Source of the DNA: Tenacibaculum sp.
GTDB taxonomy: Bacteria; Bacteroidota; Bacteroidia; Flavobacteriales; Flavobacteriaceae
Direction: 5' to 3'
DNA length: 64,000 nt
Assembly (NCBI GenBank): GCA_022448525.1
Contig: JAKVCX010000006.1
Span: 372,001-436,000, forward strand
Shown here: positions 51,662 to 60,890 of the stretch, in pieces
Layout: every line of letters starts with the position of its first letter
How positions within the stretch are numbered: the first letter of the stretch is position 1
Notes under the pieces: generated by a model
Told to the model about the DNA's origin: nothing
Databases searched by the model: none
Seen by the model: the letters and a program-made list of their open reading frames with translations, nothing else
Position numbers and translations under genes: made by a program

Positions 51662-52825
51662 ATGATTTTAAAGAATGTACATATTTGCGGAGGAGTTCAT
51701 CATGAATCAATTGGTGATCTTTTAATAGTTAATGATAAGGTTGTTAAAGTTGATTCAAGTAACTGTAATTCGGTTGACAATGCGATTAGTATTAAGTTCC
51801 CTGAAGATGTAATCGCATATCCCGGATTAATAAATTCTCATGATCATTTGGCTTTGAATACACATTCAATTTTTAAAAAGAGAGTTTATAATGATTATGT
51901 AGAGTGGGCGGAAGATGATTTTGATAATCAAAAAAAAGAAATCACAAATATTCCATTTGAGTTAAGATGTAAATGGGGAATCCTTAAAAATATTATTCAT
52001 GGCTTTACTACTGTTTTACAACATGATAAATGGAGTGAGAATTTGAATAGTAAAGTGATTGATGTTCATGTTAAACCAAGAATAATTCATTCTTTACGGT
52101 TTGATAATAGATGGAAATTGAAAGTACTATTGCCATCTCGGAATAAAAAAATCATTCATTTAGCAGAAGGAACTAACGAAGAAATGTGTGAAGAATCCTT
52201 CGAATTATTGAGATATGATATGTTCCCTAAGAAAACAGTTGTAGTTCATGGGATATCATTGAAAGAGAAAGAAGCTAAGAGATTTGGTGGACTTATTTGG
52301 TGCCCTAATTCTAATATTTATTTATATGGTAAAACTGCGAAAATTAAAGAATTAAAGAAAAGTCTTCCAATTATGTTTGGTACTGATTCAACAGTTAGTT
52401 CGGATTGGGATTTATGGAAACATATTAACCAAGCGAAAGAATCGGGAGCACTATCTGAAGTTGAATTGTACAATAGTTTAACTGAAGTTCCATGTAAAGT
52501 ATTCGGGCTAAATGAAAAAGGAAAAATAGAGGATAACAAAATAGCAGATATAGTTGTTTCAAGAAAAAAAGAGAATCACGTGATTAGCTCTTTTTTAGGC
52601 CAAAATTCAGATGATATTTTATTGATTATAAAGTCTGGAGAAATTGTTCTTTTGGATGAGAGTGTTTTGGAACAGGTTAAATCAATAATTTCGATTGGAT
52701 ATTTTGAGAGAATTAAAATCAAACAAACTACTAAGTTTATAAAGTTCCCAATTGAGAATCTTGTAAATGATATTAAGAAATATTATTCCAGCTTTAAATT
52801 TGAAGAATACTTTATCTTACACTAA
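51662..52825 (+). CDS. Amidohydrolase-family protein
   Basis: A 387-residue protein of the TrzA/ATZ-like amidohydrolase family: AYPGLINSHDHLALN gives the metal His pair, VVHGISLKEKE a further His, and MFGTDSTVSSDWDLW the catalytic Asp. Activity would be deamination or amide/ester hydrolysis of a small molecule. Its place in a glycan cluster is unusual; a role in tailoring an amino sugar or in making a substituent is a guess. Confidence 0.75.
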   Translation: MILKNVHICGGVHHESIGDLLIVNDKVVKVDSSNCNSVDNAISIKFPEDVIAYPGLINSHDHLALNTHSIFKKRVYNDYVEWAEDDFDNQKKEITNIPFELRCKWGILKNIIHGFTTVLQHDKWSENLNSKVIDVHVKPRIIHSLRFDNRWKLKVLLPSRNKKIIHLAEGTNEEMCEESFELLRYDMFPKKTVVVHGISLKEKEAKRFGGLIWCPNSNIYLYGKTAKIKELKKSLPIMFGTDSTVSSDWDLWKHINQAKESGALSEVELYNSLTEVPCKVFGLNEKGKIEDNKIADIVVSRKKENHVISSFLGQNSDDILLIIKSGEIVLLDESVLEQVKSIISIGYFERIKIKQTTKFIKFPIENLVNDIKKYYSSFKFEEYFILH

Positions 52826-52876
52826 TTTGCTTTGCTATATTTGATATTTAATAGATAATGTTAAGAGCGATATTCA

Positions 52877-53908
52877 ATGGATAGTAAGGAATCACTTTTT
52901 AGTAAACCTTGGAAAAGCAAAAAAAAGCCTAAGAAAATTCTTGTAATAAGATATCAAGCCTTGGGTGATGTGTTCTTTACCTTTCCTTATATTTCAGATT
53001 TAAAGTCAAGATATCCTGAAGCTTCATTCGATTTAATAGTAAGAAAACAATATTCTGATCTACCTTTCAAGATGAAAATGTTTAGAGATGTTTACACTGT
53101 AAAAAGATCAGAGTCAAAATTGACAAGAATTTTATCTTTTGTAAAGGTTCGGCTCAAACTACTATTTAAAAGATATGATATTGTTATAGATTTACAAAGA
53201 AATCATTACTCCAGATTTATTCGTAAGACTTTTTTTCCAAAGGCTTTCACGGAGCTAGAACGATTTTCACCAAAACTTGCTTCTGAAAGATTTAAAGAAG
53301 CAATTGAAAGATTGGAACTTGGAAAATCACAAATGGATTTTTCATTTGCAAAAGATTTCCCTAAGGATCCAAAGATGAATCAATTGCTGTTAGACAATGG
53401 ATGGAAAAATAATAACAAGCTTGTATTATTAAACCCAGCAGGTGCATTTGTAACAAGGAATTGGTCAATTAATAACTATGTTGCATTAATTGATAAGTGG
53501 TCTGAAAATAATCCAAATACTCAATTTGTAATTTTAGGTATTGATAGAATAAAAGGTAAAGCAGAAGAAATAAAAAGAAAAGGAGGGGAAAGAGTTATTA
53601 ATTTAGTTGGTAAAACAAATGTATCTCAGGCATATAGTATTGTTCTTATGTGTGATTTAACTTTAACTGAAGATTCTGGCCTAGGGCATTTTTCTTGGTT
53701 ATCTCATATTCCTACAGTAACAATGTTAGGTTCAACAAGAAGTGACAATTCGGCTCCAATAGGAGCACATACTTACTTTTTTGATTCTTCAAATTTGGAA
53801 TGTGGTAATTGTATGCTACGCGAATGTATTCATGATGAAATATTGTGCATGGAACAGATAAAGGTAGAAGATGTTTGTGTGAAAATGAAAGATTTAGTAA
53901 ATCATTAA
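52877..53908 (+). CDS. Family 9 glycosyltransferase (heptosyltransferase-like)
   Basis: A 343-residue GT9 enzyme: KKILVIRYQALGDVFFTFPYISDLKSRYP at the N-terminus, LLNPAGAFVTRNWSI before the donor half, and LTEDSGLGHFSWLSHIPTVTMLGSTRSDNSAP for ADP-heptose binding. A Cys cluster CGNCMLREC follows, as in other GT9 members. It fits the ADP-heptose pathway encoded a few genes later. Confidence 0.88.
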   Translation: MDSKESLFSKPWKSKKKPKKILVIRYQALGDVFFTFPYISDLKSRYPEASFDLIVRKQYSDLPFKMKMFRDVYTVKRSESKLTRILSFVKVRLKLLFKRYDIVIDLQRNHYSRFIRKTFFPKAFTELERFSPKLASERFKEAIERLELGKSQMDFSFAKDFPKDPKMNQLLLDNGWKNNNKLVLLNPAGAFVTRNWSINNYVALIDKWSENNPNTQFVILGIDRIKGKAEEIKRKGGERVINLVGKTNVSQAYSIVLMCDLTLTEDSGLGHFSWLSHIPTVTMLGSTRSDNSAPIGAHTYFFDSSNLECGNCMLRECIHDEILCMEQIKVEDVCVKMKDLVNH

Positions 53909-53941
53909 TATCTTTTTAAACTTTTAGAACTAAATGTGTAT

Positions 53942-54949
53942 ATGGGTAGCAAGAAGTTAAATGAAAAATTTAAGCAGATTGTCATTATTCATTCATTAAG
54001 AGGGTTATCAATTATTGTTATATCATTTTATCATTTTGGATATAATGGATTAATTAGATTTGATAATGAGTTGCTTACGAATTTATTTAGTTTTGGACGA
54101 AAAGGTATTCATATTTTCTTCTTAATCTCGGGGGTCGTTATTCCTCTTTCTTTAATAAAATATAATTATAAACTCAACCAATTTTGGAAGTATCTGTTTA
54201 AAAGGATACTTAGAATAGAACCACCTTATTTGATAGTTTTAGTTTTGAGTGTTTTTTATTATTATAGCAGATTTTTATTCGGTTTTAACAGTGATGATAG
54301 TGTTTTACCTTCGCTAAAGGAAATTGTATTACATATAGGTTATTTAGTTCCCTTTTCAAAAGATTCAGAATGGATAATTCCAATTTTTTGGACCCTATCT
54401 ATTGAGTTTCAATATTATTTGTTTTTAGCACTATTATTTCCAATGGCATTGTCAAAAAGAAAAAAATTAAACTGGATCTTTAACTTGATTGTTGTGTTTT
54501 TACCTTTAACATATTCAGGGACAGATTTGTTCTTGCATTGGTCGGCATTTTTTGGGCTGGGTATTTTTTATGTACTTTATGTAAATAAAAAGTATTCTTT
54601 AATAGAAAGCATCATTCTATTAGTTTTATGTGGCTTTATAATATGTACAGAATTAAGTTTTCTAGATTTTGTTATTGGTATATTAATTTTGGGAATAGTT
54701 CATTTCTTACCAGATTTAAAAATTAGGGTTGGAATGTTTTTGGGGAAAATTTCTTACTCTTATTATCTCTTACATACTTTACTCGGTACTATTATTTTGA
54801 GTAGCTTAGAGTCATGGTTGTATTCCGATTTACTAAGATTTATAGGAATAAATTGTACGATTATAATAATCGTTTTAATTGCTAGTATTTTCTGGAAGTT
54901 TATTGAAAAACCAAGTGAGGAAAAATCAAAAGGAATAAGATTGGAGTAG
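53942..54949 (+). CDS. Acyltransferase family 3 (OafA/YrhL-like) membrane protein
   Basis: A 335-residue polytopic membrane protein with about ten TMs. HSLRGLSIIVISFYHFG carries the R and H of the family active site; FGRKGIHIFFLISGVVIPLS and ISYSYYLLHTLLGTI are further marks. It O-acetylates (or acylates) surface sugars. I use the ATG at 53942; a GTG six bases earlier is possible. Confidence 0.86.
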   Translation: MGSKKLNEKFKQIVIIHSLRGLSIIVISFYHFGYNGLIRFDNELLTNLFSFGRKGIHIFFLISGVVIPLSLIKYNYKLNQFWKYLFKRILRIEPPYLIVLVLSVFYYYSRFLFGFNSDDSVLPSLKEIVLHIGYLVPFSKDSEWIIPIFWTLSIEFQYYLFLALLFPMALSKRKKLNWIFNLIVVFLPLTYSGTDLFLHWSAFFGLGIFYVLYVNKKYSLIESIILLVLCGFIICTELSFLDFVIGILILGIVHFLPDLKIRVGMFLGKISYSYYLLHTLLGTIILSSLESWLYSDLLRFIGINCTIIIIVLIASIFWKFIEKPSEEKSKGIRLE

Positions 54950-54974
54950 TAGATAATCGTTTAAAACCATAAAA

Positions 54975-55709
54975 CTACAGTTTTCTGAAATAAGCTATTG
55001 CAGCATTATATGATTCGTACAAGTCTTCTTTAGTTTGATTATCTAATTCAACTAATTCTTTTTTAGTTTTTTGTATCGATTGTTTTTTTATGTTCTCTGA
55101 TCTATCCCCTAGGATTCCAGTAGTTTTTTTGAGCTTGTAAAAAGGAGTTAAAGGTTCCTTTAGTTTTAAAAATTCACTTAATCTAACTAGTGTTTCGTCT
55201 GTATTGGTAACAATATCTTCATATGTGACGAATATTTGTTGATGTGATTCTAGTTTTTTACTAAAGTTAATTAGATATTTAATTCTATCCTGATAATAAG
55301 TAACGTAGTCAAAATATTCAGAAACTCCATTGTAGGCTTTTTTAAGTTTTTTCATACTAGAAAGCGTTTCGTGTGGATCTCTTATTAGGAATAGATATTT
55401 CCCATTAGTATTTTTTAGAAAGTCTAGATTTGGAGTAAGATGGTGATGTAATACTTGATCTGTAAAATAAGGGAAATTACTTAGAAATGTTTTATTGTTT
55501 ACTCTTGCAAAAAACTCTGATTTTTGAAAATCGTACGAAGATTCATAAATACGAGCTTGTTCTCCTGAGCCAATTATTGAAGAATTACTAGATAGAATAT
55601 GTTCTAACAAAGAACTTCCAGATCTCATGTGTCCCATTATAAATGCCGGTGATCCAGATTTAATTACTTTAAAGTAGCTTTTAATAATGATTTTCTTGAT
55701 TTGACTCAT
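54975..55709 (-). CDS. Sulfotransferase
   Basis: A 244-residue sulfotransferase: FIMGHMRSGSSLLEHILSSN is the PAPS 5' loop, and YLFLIRDPHETLSSMKKLKKAY the 3' loop. It starts 3 bp after gmhA ends on the same strand, so it is co-transcribed with the heptose genes. Together with the other two it points to a sulfated surface glycan. Confidence 0.85.
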   Translation of the reverse strand: MSQIKKIIIKSYFKVIKSGSPAFIMGHMRSGSSLLEHILSSNSSIIGSGEQARIYESSYDFQKSEFFARVNNKTFLSNFPYFTDQVLHHHLTPNLDFLKNTNGKYLFLIRDPHETLSSMKKLKKAYNGVSEYFDYVTYYQDRIKYLINFSKKLESHQQIFVTYEDIVTNTDETLVRLSEFLKLKEPLTPFYKLKKTTGILGDRSENIKKQSIQKTKKELVELDNQTKEDLYESYNAAIAYFRKL

Positions 55710-55712
55710 TTT

Positions 55713-56267
55713 CTAAAATTGATTATCAATAATATTACAAATACTATGTTCTATAAATAAATGTACTTCCTGGATAATTGGAGTTTTTGTAGAATTTACA
55801 ATAATGTTTTTATTACAATAAGTGTTCATTTCTCCTCCATTATTACCGCTTAATCCAACTGTATATGAATTCTTTTTTTTCGCCTGTATAAGTGCATTTA
55901 CAATATTTTTGCTATTTCCACTTGTACTAATTGCAATAACAATATCTTTTTCAGTAACGAAGGCTTCAATTTGTCTAGAAAAAACATAATCGTAAGTGAA
56001 GTCGTTACTTACAGAAGTAATTACAGATGTATCGGTAGTTAATGCAATAGCAGGTAAAGCTTTTCTGTTTTTTTTGTTGAAACATCCAACAAGTTCAGCA
56101 GCCATATGCTGAGCATCAGCAGCGCTACCACCATTTCCCATTAAATATATTTTCCCACCATTTTTTAATCGTCTGCTACATTCATTAGCTATATGAGCAA
56201 TATCTTCCTCATAAACTTTTACGGTTTCTCTTAATACTTTAATATGCTCCTCTAAGTTTTCTAACAT
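55713..56267 (-). CDS. gmhA: Sedoheptulose-7-phosphate isomerase GmhA
   Basis: A 184-residue SIS-domain protein: LMGNGGSAADAQHMAAELVG and ISTSGNSKNIVNALIQAKK are the sugar-phosphate sites, and EVHLFIEHSIC the C-terminal catalytic region with Glu and His. It makes D-glycero-D-manno-heptose 7-phosphate, the first step of ADP-heptose synthesis. Its ATG shares one base with the hldE stop. Confidence 0.93.
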   Translation of the reverse strand: MLENLEEHIKVLRETVKVYEEDIAHIANECSRRLKNGGKIYLMGNGGSAADAQHMAAELVGCFNKKNRKALPAIALTTDTSVITSVSNDFTYDYVFSRQIEAFVTEKDIVIAISTSGNSKNIVNALIQAKKKNSYTVGLSGNNGGEMNTYCNKNIIVNSTKTPIIQEVHLFIEHSICNIIDNQF

Positions 56268-57637
56268 TATTGTTTTATTGTGTTTATTATGTTAGTAGTA
56301 CTTTTCCCTTCAATATAATCTATAACAACTGTAGATTTAGCAATGTCGTTTCCAACAATATTTTCAATTTTGTAATCACCACCTTTCACTAAAATATCGG
56401 GTTGTATTAATTTTATGAGTTCGTAGGGAGTTTCTTCTTTAAAAACAATAGTATAATCAACACATTTTAATGAGTTTAATAAATAAGCTCGATCGAATTC
56501 TGAGTTTATTGGCCTATTTTCTCCTTTTAGTATTTTAACGGAACTATCAGAGTTGACTCCGATAATTAGTACATCACCCATTTTCTTTGCTTGCTCTAAA
56601 TATTTTACATGTCCCAAATGTAAAATATCAAAACATCCATTGGTAAAAACTATTTTTTTATTTTCTTGTTTTAGTTTTTTCAGAGTTAATTTTAAATTTT
56701 CCTTATTCTTTATGTTTTGTTCAAGAGCACTAATTTCACTCAAAGATGCTGTGGCAACACCTATTTTACCTACCACAACCCCAGCTGCTAAGTTTGCAAA
56801 TTCAATAGCTTCTTCAATTGTTTGGTTTTTAGCGAGCTTGTAGGCAATAGCAGCAATTACGGTATCACCCGCTCCTGTTACATCGTAAACTTCTTTTCCT
56901 TTTGTTGGGAAAATTTTTAAATGATCATCAAAAAGTGCGATACCATCTTTACCAAGTGTAATAACTGATTTGGTAAGATTATAGTTGGATTTTAAAACAG
57001 AAATAGCATTTTCTAATGTATCTTTATTAATATCGAAATTTATGATATTACTGGCTTCCTTTTTATTAGGAGTTAGTAGATAAGCTCCATTATACTTTGA
57101 ATAATCCGAACCTTTAGGATCTACAAGAATTTTTATATTCTTATCATTAGCTAGGTTTATGATTTTTAATGTTAACTCTTTTGTTAGTAGTCCTTTGTTG
57201 TAATCAGATAATATGATAATATCGTAGTTCGCAATAATATTTTTATAAATGTTGAAAACACCTTCCGATGTTTCTTTTGTAATCTCTTTACTATCCTCTT
57301 TATCGTAACGAACAATTTGTTGGTTAGAAGCAAGAATTCTAGTCTTTTTAGTTAGTACTCTTCCTTTTTCAACTACTAAAAATTTTGAGCTGATATGATT
57401 CTTTTTAAATAAAGATTCAACTTCATTAAAAGTTTCGTCGTCTCCAATAACACTTAAAATATCAGCCTGTGCACCGAAAGCTAAAAGATTATTAACTACA
57501 TTTCCAGAACCACCAATATTAGTAATATCATTATTAATTTTTACAACTGGAACTGGAGCTTCAGGTGATATTCTTTCTGTAGAACCTATAAGGTAGTTAT
57601 CTATAATAATATCTCCTATTACTAAGATTTTCTTCAT
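56267..57637 (-). CDS. hldE: Bifunctional heptose kinase / adenylyltransferase HldE
   Basis: A 456-residue fusion. Residues ~1-310 are a PfkB-type kinase (KILVIGDIIIDNYLIG; GGSGNVVNNLLAFGA; VTGAGDTVIAAIAYKLA); residues ~320-456 are a nucleotidyltransferase with FTNGCFDILHLGHVKYLEQAKK (HxGH). It phosphorylates heptose-7-phosphate at C1 and, after GmhB, adds AMP. I chose the ATG at 57637 (TAATG overlap with the epimerase gene) over the TTG 15 bases upstream. Confidence 0.94.
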   Translation of the reverse strand: MKKILVIGDIIIDNYLIGSTERISPEAPVPVVKINNDITNIGGSGNVVNNLLAFGAQADILSVIGDDETFNEVESLFKKNHISSKFLVVEKGRVLTKKTRILASNQQIVRYDKEDSKEITKETSEGVFNIYKNIIANYDIIILSDYNKGLLTKELTLKIINLANDKNIKILVDPKGSDYSKYNGAYLLTPNKKEASNIINFDINKDTLENAISVLKSNYNLTKSVITLGKDGIALFDDHLKIFPTKGKEVYDVTGAGDTVIAAIAYKLAKNQTIEEAIEFANLAAGVVVGKIGVATASLSEISALEQNIKNKENLKLTLKKLKQENKKIVFTNGCFDILHLGHVKYLEQAKKMGDVLIIGVNSDSSVKILKGENRPINSEFDRAYLLNSLKCVDYTIVFKEETPYELIKLIQPDILVKGGDYKIENIVGNDIAKSTVVIDYIEGKSTTNIINTIKQ

Positions 57638-58632
57638 TATTTGTGATTCCAATTAAATGATTTTTTAATGTAAGGAATATACTGTTTAATTCCTTCTTCT
57701 AGGCTATATTTAGGTACGTAATTCAAATACTCTAAACTCAAACTAATATCTGCCTGTGTGTTCATTTGATAATTCTTATAAGGATTATCAAAATAGTCTA
57801 CTGTTAAGTTTGTTGCCAATTCATTTTGTAAGATAGTTACAATATCTAAGAAACTTCGGCTAATACCAGTTCCAATATTATAAACTCCACTTTTTGATGA
57901 ATTACATGCTAAAATACTAGCATGTACGACATCTTTTATATAAACAAAATCTCTCATTATTTTATCAGAGTCATAAAACAGTCTTGGAGATTTGTTGGAT
58001 AAAATTTGATGACCTAATTGCAGAATCATTGAAGAGGTTTTGTTTTTAAAGAATTCTCCTTCCCCATAGACATTGAAATATTTCAGTCCAATTATTTGAA
58101 TATTATTACTGGATTTCGCAAAGTTTGAGGCAATTTGATCCATAGCATATTTTGAAAACCCATAAGGAGTATTTGGGTTTTCATCTCCTATTTTTTGCGG
58201 AGCTGTAGAATTTCCATAGGTTGCTCCTGAACTTGCATAAACAACCTTTGCCTTATTAATTTCTGCAAGACGTAAAATATCATAAAAACTATTAATATTA
58301 GTTTTCATAATTAGTTCTTGATTATCAACTCTTGTGTCAGAAATAGCGGCTAAATGAAAAATATAATCAAAATGATAGTCATTTAACTTTTTTAGGTCAG
58401 TTTGGTTTGAAATATCACCACATATAATATTTCCAGTGAATCCAATTAGGTTTTTGTAGTGTCCGAAGCTTTTCAAATTATTATTCTCAAAAGTTTCATT
58501 ATTTCTAAACGAATCAAAAATAATTATCTTACAATTGGGAAAATTTTCTTGTAAAAAAAAGGCAAGATTCGAACCTATGAATCCAGCACCCCCAGTAATA
58601 AGAACGGTTTTATTGTTAAAGTTTTCGTACAT
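57637..58632 (-). CDS. hldD: ADP-heptose 6-epimerase HldD-like
   Basis: A 331-residue short-chain epimerase: TVLITGGAGFIGSNLAFFLQ for NAD(P), the SSGATYGN segment and the YGFSKYAMD catalytic Tyr/Lys. The position between hldE and gmhB and the FDSFRNNETFENNNLKSFGHYKN segment support ADP-L-glycero-D-manno-heptose 6-epimerase rather than a UDP-sugar epimerase. Confidence 0.9.
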   Translation of the reverse strand: MYENFNNKTVLITGGAGFIGSNLAFFLQENFPNCKIIIFDSFRNNETFENNNLKSFGHYKNLIGFTGNIICGDISNQTDLKKLNDYHFDYIFHLAAISDTRVDNQELIMKTNINSFYDILRLAEINKAKVVYASSGATYGNSTAPQKIGDENPNTPYGFSKYAMDQIASNFAKSSNNIQIIGLKYFNVYGEGEFFKNKTSSMILQLGHQILSNKSPRLFYDSDKIMRDFVYIKDVVHASILACNSSKSGVYNIGTGISRSFLDIVTILQNELATNLTVDYFDNPYKNYQMNTQADISLSLEYLNYVPKYSLEEGIKQYIPYIKKSFNWNHK

Positions 58633-58635
58633 GTT

Positions 58636-59169
58636 TTAGTTTTCAACTCTTAATTCAGAAATCTTATTTATATCCTTTATAGAAGGAATTATAAATTTAG
58701 CATTATAACTTTCGATCTGAATATTTTCATTACGATTAATTAATATAGTATTGTTAATTCCAAAATTAATACCTGCTTCAATATCGGTTTCTTTGTCGCC
58801 AATAACCCAAGAATTACTTTTATCAATATTATATTTTAGGTCAGCTTTGTCTAACATTCCAGTTTTGGGTTTTCTACAATTGCAATTATCTTGTGGGGTA
58901 TGTGGACAGAAAAATACATCACAAATATTAACATTTGCTTTCTCAAATTCATTTAACATCCAGTCATTTAGTATCAAAAAATCCTCAACAGTATAATATC
59001 CTCTTCCAATCCCACTTTGATTAGTAATTATAATAAGCTCAAAGCCTTTACTTATTAAACTTCTACAACTATCAAAAATTCCTTGAATAAAAACAAAATC
59101 TTCTTTTTTATGAACATAACCACTGTCCTCATTTATAACGCCATCCCTATCTAGGAATATTACCTTCAT
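58636..59169 (-). CDS. gmhB: Heptose 1,7-bisphosphate phosphatase GmhB
   Basis: A 177-residue HAD phosphatase: FLDRDGVINEDSGYVH is motif I, TNQSGIGRGYYT motif II, and the zinc-binding loop reads CPHTPQDNCNCRKPKTGML (C-x-H ... C-x-C). VIGDKETDIEAGINFG is motif III/IV. It removes the C7 phosphate in the heptose pathway. It is the promoter-proximal gene of the run gmhB-hldD-hldE-gmhA-sulfotransferase, unless the sugar transferase upstream is included. Confidence 0.93.
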   Translation of the reverse strand: MKVIFLDRDGVINEDSGYVHKKEDFVFIQGIFDSCRSLISKGFELIIITNQSGIGRGYYTVEDFLILNDWMLNEFEKANVNICDVFFCPHTPQDNCNCRKPKTGMLDKADLKYNIDKSNSWVIGDKETDIEAGINFGINNTILINRNENIQIESYNAKFIIPSIKDINKISELRVEN

Positions 59170-59217
59170 TTGTTTAGTTTTAAATAAATTTAAATGGTTT
59201 TCACTTTTTATTACTTA

Positions 59218-59796
59218 TTAATTACTGTTTAGCGTTACTATAATTTTTATTGTTTTTAAAATAATAATCGCATCAAATTTTATTGATCTATGATTAACGT
59301 AATACAAGTCGTATTTTAATTTATCTAAATTATCTTTTGGTTTAGCTTTTGGTAAACAAACTTGCGCCCATCCTGTAATTCCAGGTTTAATTTCGTGTCT
59401 TAAAGAAAAATTAGGATTTATTTTTAAAAATTCGTCAACATATTGTGGTTGTTCTGGTCTTGGACCAATAATACGCATATCACCTTTAATTACATTAAAG
59501 AGTTGAGGGATTTCATCTATTTTACTTTTTCTTAGAATTCTACCAATTAGTGTGATTTTGTCCTTTGAGTTATCAGCTATGGTTTTAATTTTATATATAA
59601 GAAAAAGTCGATTATGTTTTCCAACTCGGATTTGAGAATAAATGGGATTCTCTTTTAAGTCAATTAAACTTAACATACATCCTATTATGAATAATGGAGA
59701 AGCTAATAAAAGTAATACTGATGCCGTTAGAACTTCAAAAAACCTGTAAAAGGATGATTTGTTATGAGTATTCGAATTAATTAATACACTTTCCAT
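59218..59796 (-). CDS. Bacterial sugar transferase (WcaJ/undecaprenyl-phosphate type)
   Basis: A 192-residue initiating glycosyl-1-phosphate transferase. One hydrophobic helix (FEVLTASVLLLLASPLFIIGCML) is followed by the catalytic domain: NPIYSQIRVGKHNRLFLIYKIKT and LRKSKIDEIPQLFNVIKGDMRIIGPRPEQP. It puts the first sugar phosphate on the polyprenyl carrier. It lacks the long N-terminal membrane domain of WcaJ. It stands 48 bp upstream of gmhB on the same strand. Confidence 0.9.
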   Translation of the reverse strand: MESVLINSNTHNKSSFYRFFEVLTASVLLLLASPLFIIGCMLSLIDLKENPIYSQIRVGKHNRLFLIYKIKTIADNSKDKITLIGRILRKSKIDEIPQLFNVIKGDMRIIGPRPEQPQYVDEFLKINPNFSLRHEIKPGITGWAQVCLPKAKPKDNLDKLKYDLYYVNHRSIKFDAIIILKTIKIIVTLNSN

Positions 59797-59902
59797 TTTA
59801 GATGTAAGATCAAAAAAGAATCAATATATATCTTTTAATTGAATTGAATAGAAGTATTTTATGGTTTTTAATTAATTTGATATGTTAAATAATGAATGTT
59901 CC

Positions 59903-60475
59903 TTAAAAAGTATAAGTAACTTTCAATGTAGGTGTGTCATCCATAAAACCAGAAGAAATATTAATATTATTTTCTTTGTCAAAAGGTTTTGTGAACAAGT
60001 AACTCATTCCTGTTCCGATAATTGCTCCAGCTAAAACATCCCACTCATCATGTTTGTTGGCTTCAATTCTAGAAAATCCAACATATCCTGCAAGTACATA
60101 AGCAGGAACACCATATTTCCAACCATATCTTTTTTGAATAAAAGCGGCACTAGCAAAAGAAACAGATGTATGTCCTGATGGAAAGCTATTTAAACTTTCT
60201 CCGTTAGGACGTTCTTTATCTATCAATAGTTTCAATCCCCAGGTTATAGCAATTGTACTTACTAACGATTTTGAAAACTGCCAAGTTCCTTTTTGTCCAT
60301 CTTTCCATATAAAAGTTGAAGTTAATGACAAGGCAGGAAGCAATCCAACCAAAACATCTCCAGAGGTTTTATGAAATTTCTCAGAAGAGGTTAGTTCTTG
60401 CTGAGCAAAAGAATTTTGATTTACTAAAATGAATATTCCGAAGAAGAGTAATATAAAACGTATTCTTTTTGTCAT
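59903..60475 (-). CDS. PAP2-family membrane phosphatase
   Basis: A 190-residue PAP2 protein with an N-terminal signal (MTKRIRFILLFFGIFILVNQNSFAQ). The three phosphatase motifs are present: KLLIDKERPNGES, SFPSGHTSVSFA and GFSRIEANKHDEWDVLAG. It may recycle polyprenyl pyrophosphate or act on lipid A; its place next to the glycan cluster fits the former. It marks the right end of the polysaccharide region. Confidence 0.87.
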   Translation of the reverse strand: MTKRIRFILLFFGIFILVNQNSFAQQELTSSEKFHKTSGDVLVGLLPALSLTSTFIWKDGQKGTWQFSKSLVSTIAITWGLKLLIDKERPNGESLNSFPSGHTSVSFASAAFIQKRYGWKYGVPAYVLAGYVGFSRIEANKHDEWDVLAGAIIGTGMSYLFTKPFDKENNINISSGFMDDTPTLKVTYTF

Positions 60476-60624
60476 ATTTCAATGTGGGTTAAAGTAAAAG
60501 AAATGCAATCTGAAGCGTTTAAAAATACTCTGATTTCTTTTTGTTTTGGATATCAGTAAGATACTAAAAAAATGTTTAACTATTAAAAGTACATAATTGA
60601 TCTTAGTTCACATTTTACTTCTTA

Positions 60625-60660
60625 TATGCAAAAAGAATGCGTATGTCAGTTTGATTTTTG
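60625..60660 (+). promoter_or_regulatory. Promoter of the tRNA-array leader region with TRYGC-N9-GCGYA inverted repeat
   Basis: TATGC-AAAAAGAAT-GCGTA (60625-60643), followed by a TTTG that ends at 60660, 17 bp after the repeat, exactly as at 25563 and 38024. The octamer at the -7 position is GATTTTTG here, a weaker match. It lies 92 bp before leader ORF C. The stretch 60476-60624 before it holds nothing else I can support. Confidence 0.5.
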
Positions 60661-60734
60661 TTACAGAAAAGGATTTGAATACTTTATAGATACTATCAAA
60701 AGATGAAAAGACTATGCAAATCGAAAAAAAAACT

Positions 60735-60742
60735 TAGTTTTG
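60735..60742 (+). promoter_or_regulatory. Second promoter element of leader module C
   Basis: TAGTTTTG matches TAnnTTTG exactly and lies 9 bp before the ATG of leader C, which would leave almost no 5' untranslated region. No TTG stands at the -33 distance. Confidence 0.4.
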
Positions 60743-60751
60743 TAACTGAAA

Positions 60752-60850
60752 ATGAATATAACAGCAATACATAGCAAACAATTAGGACTTTGTTCTTATG
60801 ATTTTCGCCCGAGAATTTGGCGAAAAGGATGCTGTGTATTCAATATTTAA
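60752..60850 (+). CDS. Leader peptide C (32 aa): run of codons matching every readable array tRNA
   Basis: A 32-codon ORF followed 40 bp later by a terminator. It contains 19 of the 20 amino acids (no Glu). Codons 7-21 read His7 CAT, Ser8 AGC, Lys9 AAA, Gln10 CAA, Leu11 TTA, Gly12 GGA, Leu13 CTT, Cys14 TGT, Ser15 TCT, Tyr16 TAT, Asp17 GAT, Phe18 TTT, Arg19 CGC, Pro20 CCG, Arg21 AGA. All 13 readable tRNAs of the array at 61386-63382 have a cognate codon in this run; only Leu11 and Gly12 have none. GGATGC at codons 26-27 (60827-60832) can pair with GCGTCC (60894-60899), the 5' arm of the terminator. A ribosome stalled in codons 7-21 would leave that segment free, so read-through into the array is predicted when any of these tRNAs is scarce. 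Confidence 0.65.
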   Translation: MNITAIHSKQLGLCSYDFRPRIWRKGCCVFNI

Positions 60851-60890
60851 GTATGATTTATAAAATTTAGAAAAGAAATATATAGAAATG

